From Reyranella sp. CPCC 100927 (GTDB taxonomy: Bacteria > Pseudomonadota > Alphaproteobacteria > Reyranellales > Reyranellaceae): DNA of 64,000 bases. Location of the stretch: assembly GCF_007859315.1 (NCBI RefSeq), contig NZ_VOHA01000003.1, forward strand, positions 248,001 through 312,000. The letters are read 5' to 3'. Of the stretch, positions 12,001 to 24,000 are shown one piece after another; the first letter of the stretch is position 1; each line of letters opens with the position of its first letter. Both the position numbers and the translations under genes were made by a program. The notes beneath the pieces were generated by a model. It saw nothing but the letters and a program-made list of their open reading frames with translations. It had not been told where the DNA came from and searched no databases.

Positions 12001-15000
12001 GGGCCCGCGGACGACGGCGGAAGATTCGCCGCTGCCGATTTCGGGCGTATCGGTGTCGGACGTCGATAGCGGCACGCTGACGACGACATTGACGGTGATC
12101 AACGGCACGCTGTCAGTCGGCACCAGTGGCGGCGCCGTCATCAACGGCAACGGCAGCAGCACGGTCACGATCACGGGCACGGCAGCCGAGATCAACCTCG
12201 CGTTGGCGGGTCTGACCTATACGAATACGGCGGATTACAACGGTCCGGACACGCTGACCGTGTCGACGACCGATGGCGCCCTGACCGACACCGACACGGT
12301 GGCGATCACCGTGACACCGGTGGCGGATGTCACGGATGACACCGTGACAACGACGGAAGACACGCCGATCACGTTCAATGTGATCACGGGCTCGAACGGG
12401 GCGAGTGCAGACAGCTTCGAGAACGACGGCCGTGTGGTGACGTCGGTGACGCAGCCGGCGCCGGGCCAGGGGACGGTGACGTTCGCCGCCGACGGCACGA
12501 TCACCTACACGCCGCCGGCGGACTTCAACGGGACGACGAGTTTCACGTACACGGTGACGTCGGGCGGCGTGACGGAGACGGCGACGGTCACGGTGAACGT
12601 GACGGCGGCGAACGACGCGCCGGTGAACACGGTACCGGGTCCGCGGACGACGGCGGAGGACACGCCGCTGGCGATCACCGGTGTGTCGGTGTCGGACGTC
12701 GATAGCGTGTCGCTGACGACGACGCTGACCGTGACGAACGGGACACTGACAGTCACAGCTGGCGGCGGGGCCGGGATCGTGGGCAACGGCAGCAACACCG
12801 TGGTCCTTACCGGTACGGCGGCGCAGATCAACGCGGCGCTGGCCGGTCTGACCTACACGAACACGGCGGACTACAATGGTCCGGCGCAGCTGACGGTGAC
12901 GACAAGCGACGGCGCGCTGACGGATGTCGATACGGTGGCGATCACGGTGACGCCCGTCGACGACATTGCCAACGACGCGGTGACGACGGACGAGGACACG
13001 CCGGTCACGATCAGCGTCCTGACCAACGACAGTTTCGAGAATCCGGGCCGCACCATCACCGCGGTCAATGGCCAGTCGATTGTCGTCGGCGGCAGCGTGA
13101 CGGTGGTCAATGGCACGGTCCGCCTGAACGGCGACGGCACATTGACGTTCTCGCCGACGTTGAACTTCAACGGACCGACCAGCTTCACCTACTCGGTGAC
13201 GTCGGGTGGCGATACCGAGACCGCGACGGTCTTCGTCACTGTGACGGCCGTGGAGGATGCGCCTGTCGTGACGGTGCCGGGCCCGCAGGAGACGGCGGAG
13301 GATACGCCGCTCGCCATCGACAGCGTGCGCGTCACGGTGTTCGATGCCGACGATGACCCGTTGACCACGACGCTGACGGTGCAGAACGGCACGTTGACGG
13401 TGGCGACCGGCGGCGGCGCCGGGATCACCGGCAACGGTACCGGTACCGTGACGATCACCGGTACGGCGGCCGAGATTAACGCCGCCCTGGCCGGCCTGAC
13501 CTACACCAACGTCGGCGACTACAACGGCCCCGACCTGCTGCAAGTAGTGACGAACGATGGCGTGCTGACGGACAGCGCGGACGTGACCATCACGGTGACG
13601 GCTGTGGCGGACATTGCCGGCGACAATGCCAATACGGATGAGGATACGGAAGTCACGATCAGTGTCCTGTCCAATGACAGCTTCGAGAATCCGGGACGTG
13701 CCATCACCGCGGTCAATGGCCAGGCCATTACCGCCAACGGTCCCGCCATCGCCGTCGGCAATGGCACCGTGCGCCTGAATGGTGCAGGCCAGCTGATCTT
13801 CCTCCCGACACTGGATTTCACCGGGCCGACGAGCTTCACCTATACGGTGACGTCGGGCGGCGTGATGGAGACAGCGTCGGTTACGGTGGACGTTGGCACG
13901 GATAACGACGCACCGGTGAACACGGTGCCGGGCGTGCAGACAATGGCGGAAGACGCGGCACTGCAGATCACGGGCGTGAGCGTCAGTGACCCGGACGGTG
14001 CCGGCGAACCGTTGACGACGACGCTGACGGTGACGAACGGCACGCTGTCGGTGACCGAAGGGGGCGGCGCGACCATCGCGGGCAACAACAGCGGCACGGT
14101 GACAATCACCGGTACTGCGGCGCAGATCAACGCGGCCCTGCTGGGCCTGACGTACAGGAACACGGCGGACTACAACGGCCCGGCGCAGCTGACGGTGTCG
14201 ACGAGCGACGGCGCGCTGACGGATGTCGACACGGTGGCGATCACGGTGACGCCTGTCCGGGACATCGACAATGACGCGGTGACAACGGCGGAAGACACGC
14301 CGGCCACGATTGACGTCCTGGCCAACGACAGCTTCGAGAACCCGGGCAGCACCATCACCGCGATCAACGGCCAGTCGATTGTCGTGGGCGGCGACGTGGC
14401 GGTGGCCAACGGCACGGTCCGTCTGAACGGCGACGGCACGTTGACGTTCTCACCGACGTTGAATTTCAACGGAGAAGTCAGCTTCACCTACACGGTAACG
14501 TCAGGTGGTCGCACGGAGACGGCGACGGTCGACGTGACCGTCACGGCGGTGAACGACGCGCCGGTGCTCACCATACCGGGCGCGCAGACGACCGACGAGG
14601 ATACGCCGCTGGACATCGACGGCGTGCGCGTCACGGTGTTCGATGCCGACGATGACGTCCTGACCACGACGCTGTCGGTCGCCAACGGAACGGTGTTCGT
14701 GACCGAGGGTGGCGGCGCGACAGTCACGGCCAATGGCACGGCGACAGTGACGATCGTCGGAACGGCAACGCAGGTGAATGCGGCGCTGGCCGGGCTGCGG
14801 TACGTGAACACCGGCGACTATAACGGCTCTGATGTGATGACGGTGACGGTCAGCGACGGCACGCTGGACGACGGCGGCACCGTGGCGATCACGGTGAGGC
14901 CGGTCGCGGACATCACCAACGATACGGTGACGACGGCGGAGGATACCCCGATCACGTTCAACGTGATCACGGGCTCGAACGGGGCGAGCGCGGACAGCTT

Positions 15001-18000
15001 CGAGAATACCAGCCGTGTGGTGACGTCGGTGACGCAGCCCGCGTCAGGTCAGGGGACGGTGACGTTCGCGGCCGATGGAACGCTGACCTATACGCCGCCG
15101 GCGAACTTCAACGGGACGACGACGTTCACGTACACGGTGACGTCAGGCGGTGTGACGGAGACGGCGACGGTCACGGTGAACGTGACGGCGGTGAACGATG
15201 ATCCGGTGGGAACGGCGCCACCGGCGACGACACTCGAGGACACGCCGGTCAGCGGTGCGGTGACGGCGACGGACGTCGATGGCGATACGCTGACGTTCAG
15301 CCTCGCCGGCGGCCCGGCGCAGGGCACGGTGCTCGTCAACGCGGACGGTACCTACACGTACACGCCGAACGCGAACTACAACGGTGCGGACAGCTTCACG
15401 GTTCTGGTGGACGACGGCCACGGCGGCACGACGACGGTGACGGTGAACGTCACGGTGACGCCGGTGAACGATAATCCGGTGGGAACAGCGCCGCCGGTGA
15501 CGACACCCGAGGACACGCCGGTCAGCGGTGCGGTGACGGCGACGGACGTCGATGGCGATACCCTGACGCTCAGTCTCGCCGGCGGCCCGGCGCAGGGCAC
15601 GGTGCTCGTCAACGCGGACGGCACCTATACGTACACGCCGAACGCGAACTACAACGGTCCGGACAGCTTCACGGTCCTGGTGGACGACGGCCACGGCGGC
15701 ACGACGACGGTGACGGTGAATGTCACGGTGACGCCCGAGAACGATGCGCCGGTGGGAACGGCGCCGCCGGCGACGACACCTGAGGACACGCCGGTCAGCG
15801 GTGCGGTGACGGCGACGGACGTCGATGGCGATACGCTGACGTTCAGCCTCGCCGGCGGCCCGGCGCAGGGCACGGTGCTCGTCAACGCGGACGGTACCTA
15901 CACGTACACGCCGAACGCGAACTACAACGGTCCGGACAGCTTCACGGTCCTGGTGGACGACGGCCACGGCGGCACGACGACGGTGACGGTGAACGTCACG
16001 GTGACACCGGTGAACGATGCGCCGGTGGCGACGGCGCCGCCGGTGACGACGCCTGAGGATACGCCGGTCAGCGGCGCGGTGACGGCGACGGACGTCGATG
16101 GCGATACCCTGACGTTCAGTCTCGACAGCGGCCCGGCGCAGGGCACGGTGATCGTCAACGCGGACGGCACCTATACGTACACGCCGAACGCGAACTACAA
16201 CGGTGCGGACAGCTTCACGGTCCTGGTGGATGACGGTCACGGCGGTAGGACGCCGGTGACGGTGAACGTCACGGTGACGCCGGAGAACGATGTGCCGGTG
16301 AACACGGTGCCGGTCGCGCAGACGACGGCGGAGGACGCGCTGCTGTCGATTCCAGGTGTGTCGGTTTCCGACATCGATGGCGGCGCGCTGACGACGACCC
16401 TGACGGTGACGAACGGCACGCTGACGGTCGCGACGGGCGGCGGCGCCGGGATCGTGGGTAACGGCGGCAGCACGGTGACGATCACCGGCACGGCGGCCGA
16501 GATCAACCTGGCGCTGGCGGGCCTGACCTACAGGAACACGGCGGACTACAACGGTCCGGATACGCTGACGGTATCGACGACCGACGGCGCCCTGACGGAC
16601 ACCGACACGGTGGGCATCACCGTGTCGCCGGTGGCGGACATCACTGATGATACGGTGACGACGGACGAGGATACGCCGATCACGTTCAATGTGATCCTGG
16701 GCTCGAACGGCGCGACAGTGGACAGTTTCGAGAACAGCGGTCGCGTGGTGACGTCGGTGACACAGCCGGCGCCGGGCCAGGGCACGGTGACATTCTCGGC
16801 CGACGGCACGATCACCTACACGCCGCCGGCGGATTTCAACGGGACGACGACGTTCACCTACACGGTGACGTCGGGCGGCGTGACGGAGACGGCGACGGTC
16901 ACGGTGAACGTGACGGCGCAGAACGACGCACCGGTGAACGCGGTGCCGGGGCCACAGACGACCGCGGAAGACACGCCACTGTCGATTCCAGACGTGTCGG
17001 TTTCCGACATCGATGGCGGCACGTTGACGACGACCCTGACGGTGACCAACGGCACGTTGTCGGTGACGGCGGGCGGTGGCGCGCTGATCTCAGGCAGTGG
17101 TACGGGCACGGTGGTGATCGAAGGCACGGCGGCGCAGATCAACGCGGCCCTGGCCGGTCTGACGTACAGGAACACGGCGGACTACAACGGCCCGGCGCAG
17201 CTGACGGTATCGACGACCGACGGTGCGACGACGGACACCGACACGGTGGCGATCACCGTGACACCGGTGGCGGACATCACGAACGACACGGTCACGACGA
17301 ACGAGGACACGCCGATCACGTTCAACGTGATCACCGGCTCGAACGGCGCGTCGGAGGACAGCTTCGAGAATAGCGGCCGCGTGGTGACGTCGGTGACGCA
17401 GCCGGCGGCGGGCCAGGGGACGGTGACGTTCCTGGCCGACGGTACGATCACCTACACGCCGCCGGCGGACTTCAACGGGACGACGACGTTCACCTACACG
17501 GTGACGTCGGGTGGTGTGACGGAGACGGCGACGGTCACGGTGAACGTAACAGCGCAGAACGACGCGCCGGTGAACACGGTGCCCGGCTCGCAGGAGACGG
17601 ATGAGGATACGCTGTTGGCGATCGGCGGGGTGTCGGTTGCGGATGTCGACGGCGGCACGCTGACGACGACATTGACGGTGACGAACGGCACGCTGTCGGT
17701 GGCCACCGGTGGTGGCGCCGTTATCAACGGCAACGGCGGCGCGACCGTGACGATCACCGGCACGGCAGCCGAGATCAACCTGGCGTTGGCGGGCCTGACC
17801 TATACGAACACGGCGGACTACAACGGTCCGGACACGCTGACGGTGTCGACGAGCGATGGCGTGCTGACGGATACCGACACGGTGGGCATCGCCGTGACGC
17901 CGGTGACGGATATTACGAATGACACGGTGACGACGGACGAGGACACGCCGATCACGTTCAATGTGATCCTGGGCTCGAACGGCGCGACAGTGGACAGCTT

Positions 18001-21000
18001 CGAGAATAGCGGCCGCGTGGTGAGCAGCGTGACTCAGCCGCCGGCGGGTCAAGGGACGGTGACGTTCGCCGCTGACGGTACGATCACCTACACGCCGCCA
18101 GCGGACTTCAATGGGACGACGACATTCACCTACACGGTGACGTCGGGCGGCGTGACAGAGACGGCAACGGTCACGGTGAACGTGACGGCGGTGAACGACG
18201 AACCGGTGAACGCGGTGCCTGGCCCGCAGACCACAGCGGAGGACGCGCTGCTGTCGATTCCAGGTGTGTCGGTTGCCGACGTCGACGGCGGTACACTGAC
18301 GACGACCCTGACAGTGACGAGCGGGACGCTGACGGTGGCCACTGGCGGCGGCGCCGGGATCACCGGCAACGGTAGCGGCACGGTGACGATCACGGGCACA
18401 GCAGCCGACATCAACCTCGCGCTGGCCGGGCTGACCTATCGGAACACGGCGGACTATAACGGTCCGGACACGCTGACGGTGTCGACGAGCGACGGTGTTC
18501 TGACGGACACCGACACGGTAGGCATTACCGTGACGCCGGTGGCAGATATCACTGATGACACGGTGACGACGAACGAGGACACGCCGATCACGTTCAACGT
18601 GATCACCGGCTCGAACGGCGCGTCGGAGGATAGCTTCGAGAATAGCGGTCGCGTGGTGACGTCGGTGACACAGCCGGCGCCGGGCCAGGGGACCGTGGTG
18701 TTCGCGGCCGACGGCACGATCACCTACACGCCGCCGGCGGACTTCAATGGGACGACGACGTTCACCTACACGGTGACGTCGGGTGGCGTGACGGAGACGG
18801 CGACGGTCACGGTGAACGTGACGGCGGTGAACGACGCACCGGTGAACGCGGTGCCGGTGGCGCAGACGACGGCGGAAGACTCGCCACTGCCGATTCCAGG
18901 CGTGTCGGTATCGGATGTCGACGGCGGTACGCTGACGACGACGCTGACGGTGGCGAACGGGACGCTGACGGTCGCGACCGGCGGCGGCGCCGGGATCGTG
19001 GGTAACGGCGGCAGCACCGTGACGATCACCGGTACGGCATTGCAGATCAATGCGGCACTGGCGGGTCTGATCTATACGAACACGGCGGACTACAACGGTC
19101 CGGACACGCTGACGGTGTCGACGAGCGACGGCGTGCTGACGGATACCGACACGGTAGCGATCACCGTGACGCCGGTGGCCGACATCACGAACGACACGGT
19201 GACGACGAACGAGGACACGCCGATCACGTTCAATGTGATCCTGGGCTCGAACGGCGCGACAGTGGACAGTTTCGAGAACAGCGGTCGCGTGGTGACGTCG
19301 GTGACACAGCCGGCGCCGGGCCAGGGCACGGTGACATTCTCGGCCGACGGCACGATCACCTACACGCCGCCGGCGGATTTCAACGGGACGACGACGTTCA
19401 CCTACACGGTGACGTCGGGCGGCGTGACGGAGACGGCGACGGTCACGGTGAACGTGACGGCGCAGAACGATGCGCCGGTGAACACGGTGCCGGCAACGGC
19501 GCAGGAAACCGAGGAAGATGCGCCGCTGGCGATCGGTGGCGTAACGGTATCGGATGTCGATGGCGGCACGTTGACGACGACGCTGACGGTGACCAGCGGC
19601 ACATTGTCGGTGACGGCGGGCGGTGGCGCGCTGATCTCAGGCAGTGGTACGGGCACAGTGGTGATCGAAGGCACGGCGGCGCAGATCAACGCGGCGCTGG
19701 CGGGCCTGACCTACAGGAACACGGCGGACTACAACGGTCCGGACACGCTGACGGTGTCGACGACCGATGGCGCCCTGACCGACACCGATACGGTGGCGAT
19801 CACGGTGACGCCGGTGGCGGACATCACGAACGACACGGTGACGACGAACGAGGACACGCCGATCACGTTCAACGTCCTGACGGGCACGAACGGGGCGAGT
19901 GCGGACAGCTTCGAGAACGCCGGCCACATGGTGACGGCGGTGACGCAACCGCCGCCCGGCCAGGGCTCGGTGTCGTTCGCCGCCGACGGGACGATCACCT
20001 ACACGCCGCCCGTGAACTTCAACGGCACGACCAGTTTCACCTATACCGTGTCGTCGGGCGGTGTCACCGAGACGGCGACGGTCACGGTGAACGTGACGGC
20101 GGTGAACGATGCGCCGGTGGTCGTCATACCGGGCGGCCCAACGCTGCCGCCGGTACAGGAGGACGCACCGGTGTCCATCCCCGGTGTCACCGTCAGCGAC
20201 ATCGACAGCGGATCCCTGACGACCACCCTGTCGGTGGCGAACGGCACGCTGTCGGTGACGACCGGCGGCGGCGCCGGAATCACGGGTAACGGTACCGGGT
20301 CGGTGACGATCACCGGCACGGCGGCCGAGATCAACGCGGCGCTGGCCGGCCTGACCTACAGGAACACGGCGGACTACAACGGCCCGGACACGCTGACCGT
20401 CTCGACGAGCGACGGTGCGCTTGACACCACGGTGACGGCGAACATCACGGTCGTACCCGTGGTGGACGTGACCAATGACTCGGTGACGACAGCGGAAGAC
20501 ACGCCGATCAGCTTCAACGTGCTGACCGGGACGAACGGGGCGAGCGCGGACAGCTTCGAGAATACCGGTCGCGTGGTGACGTCCGTGACGCAACCGCCGG
20601 CCGGTCAGGGAACGGTGACGTTCCTGGCCGACGGCACGATCACCTACACGCCGCCGGCGAACTTCAACGGGACAACGACGTTCACGTACACGGTGACGTC
20701 AGGCGGCGTGACGGAGACGGCGACAGTCACGGTGAACGTAGCATCGGTCAACGATGCACCGGTGAACACGGTTCCCGGCCCGCAGGAGACGGATGAGGAC
20801 GCGCAACTGGCAATTCCCGGCGTAACGGTCTCGGATGTCGACGGCGATCCATTGACCACGACGTTGACCGTGACGAACGGCACGCTGTCCGTGGCGGCCG
20901 GCGGCGGCGCCGGGATCGTGGGCGAGGGCACCGGTACGGTGACGCTCACCGGTACGGCGGCGCAGATCAATGCGGCGCTCGCCGGCCTGACCTACACCAA

Positions 21001-24000
21001 CACGGCGGACTATAACGGCCCGGCACAACTCACGATATCGACCACCGATGGGGCGGCGACGGATACCGACACGGTGGCGATCACCGTGAGGCCGGTGATT
21101 GACATCGACAACGACGCGGTGACAACGCCGGAAGACACGCCGGCCACCATCGACGTCCTGAACAACGACAGCTTCGAGAACACCGGCCGGACGATCGTTG
21201 CCATCAACGGTCAGGCGATCGCTGTTGACGGCAGCGTGACCGTGGCCAATGGCACGGTCCGTCTCAACGGCGATAACACATTGACGTTCTCGCCGAACCT
21301 GAACTTCAACGGGCAGATCACCTTCACGTACTCGGTTGCATCGGGTGGAGACGTCGAGACAGCGACGGTCACGGTGACCGTGACACCGGTGAACGACGCA
21401 CCTGTCGTCACGGTGCCCGGCGCGCAGACGACGCTGGAAGACCGGCCGCTGGAGGTCGACGGCGTGCGTGTCATCGTCATCGACGCCGATGACGATGCGC
21501 TCACGACCACGGTGACGGTGCAGAACGGAACGTTGACCGTATCGACGGGCGGCGGTGTCGTGGTGAGCGGCAACGGCACGGCGACGGTGACGATCTCCGG
21601 GTCTGCGGCGCAGATCAATGCGGCGCTCGCCGACCTCGTCTACACCAGCAGGGCGGACTACAACGGGCCCGACCAGATGCAGGTGAGGACCAGCGACGGG
21701 ACATTGGAAGGCACCGGGTCGGTGACCATCACGGTGACGCCGGTGGCGGACATCGACGACGATACGGTCGACACGGACGAGGACACGCCGGTCATAGTCA
21801 GCGTACTGACCAACGACAGTTTCGAGAATCCAGGCCGTGCCATCACCGCGGTCGACGGCCAAACCATCACGGTCGGCGCGACGGTCAACGTCGCCAACGG
21901 TACCGTGCGCCTGAACGGCGACGGGACGTTGACATTCGATCCCACCGACAACTTCAACGGCGTGACCAGTTTCACGTACACAGTGACGTCGGGCGGCGTG
22001 ACCGAGACGGCGACCGTGACCGTGGACGTGGGCGGCGTCAACGATACGCCGCAGAACACGGTGCCCGGTCCGCAACCCGTAACAGAGGATACGCTGACGC
22101 CAATCCCCGGCCTCAGTGTGGCGGATCCAGACGGCGCCGATGAGCTGCTGACAACGACGCTGACGGTGCAGAACGGCACGCTGAGCGTGACGGGGGGCAG
22201 CGGCAGCGGTACCAGCACCGTGGTTCTGACCGGCACGGCGGCGCAGATTAACGCTGCACTGGCTACTCTGCAGTACAGGGGAACCGCTGATTACAACGGT
22301 CCCGACCAGCTTAGGATCTCCACCACCGACGCGGGCGGCCTGACGGATATCGATACCGTGGCGATCACGGTGGCACCGGTACGAGACATTGTCGACGACT
22401 CGGTGGTGACGCGAGAAGACACACCGATCGCCATCAGTGTCCTGGGCAACGACACGTTCTCGAACCCGGGGCGCACCATCACCGCCGTCGACGGTTTTGC
22501 GATCACGGTCGGTGGCCCGGCGATTGCGGTGGCCAACGGGACCGTGAGCCTGAACAGCGCCGGCCAGCTGGTCTTTACGCCGACCGCGAACTTCAACGGC
22601 ACGACGACGTTCACCTACGCGGTGCAGTCCAACGGCGATTCGGAGACGGCCACGGTAACGGTGAATGTGCAGGCGGAGAACGATCCGCCGGTCAACACCG
22701 TGCCCGGCGCGCAGGAGACAGCGGAAGATACACCGCTTGCGATCGACGGCGTGCGCGTCTCGGTGTTCGACGCCGAGGACGACGCGCTGACCACGACACT
22801 GACCGTGCTGCACGGAACGCTGACGGTGGCCGCGGGCAGCGGCGCCGGCGTGTCGGGTGACGGCACCGGCACGGTGATCCTCACCGGCACGGCGGCACAG
22901 ATCAACGCGGCGCTGGCCGGCCTGACCTACACCAGCACGGCCGACTACAACGGTGCGGATCTGATGACCGTCACGACCAGCGACGGCATCTTGTCGGATC
23001 AGGACTCGGTCGCGATCACCGTCAGGCCGGCGGTCGACATCACCAGTGACGCCGTGACGACGCTGGAAGACACACCGATCACCTTCAACGTCCTGACCGG
23101 AACGAACGGCGCCAGCGCCGATACGTTCACCAACCCGGATCGTGCGGTCACGGCCGTCACGCAGCCGTCGGTGGGCCAGGTGACCTTCGCCGCCGATGGT
23201 ACGTTGACCTACACGCCACTGGCCAATTTCCACGGTCAGGTCTCGTTCACCTACACGGTGACATCGGGTGGGGTCACGGAAACGGCGACCGTCACGGTGA
23301 ATGTGACGTCGGTGAACGACAACCCGGTGGTCGATCCGCCGCCGGGGCCGGTGACGACGGTGGAGGATACGCCGGTCAGTGGCCGGGTGACGGCGACCGA
23401 CGCCGATGGCGATGCGCTGACCTATGCCCGCGACGGCGGTCCGGCCAACGGCTCGGTGGTGGTCAATCTCGACGGGACATACACCTACACGCCCAACCCG
23501 AACTATTTCGGGCCGGACAGCTTCACGGTGCTGGTCTCGGACGGCAACGGCGGCACGACGACGGTGACGATCAACGTCACGGTGACGCCCGTCAACGACC
23601 CGCCGGTCAGTGCGCCCGTGACGGCGACGACGCCGGAGGACACACCGGTCAGCGGCGCGGTCGTGGCGACGGATCCCGAGGGCGACGCGCTGACCTACAG
23701 CCGCGCCAGCGATCCGTCTAACGGCACCGTCATGGTCAATGCCGACGGCACGTTCATCTATACGCCGAACGCCAATTACAATGGTGCCGACAGCTTCACC
23801 GTTCTGGTGGATGACGGCCACGGTGGCACGACGACCGTGGCGGTCAGCGTCACCGTCACGCCGGTGAACGACGCGCCGACAGGCTCGGCGCAGCCGGTGA
23901 CGACGCTCGAAGACACGCCGGTCAACGGCGTCGTCATTGGCACGGACGTCGACGGCGACCCGCTCACCTTCACGTTGAACGGCGGCCCGTCCCAGGGAAC

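Larger units (their letters stand above)
16286..23314 (+). repeat. Tandem repeat block 2: 11 two-domain units
   Basis: Eleven more A-B units average 213 codons. The first six are very similar to each other and to block 1. The last ones are diverged, with VIDADDD, NDSFEN and NDTFSNPG variants, as at the end of block 1. Each block therefore goes from homogeneous to diverged and is closed by a four-unit short-domain array. Confidence 0.94.
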
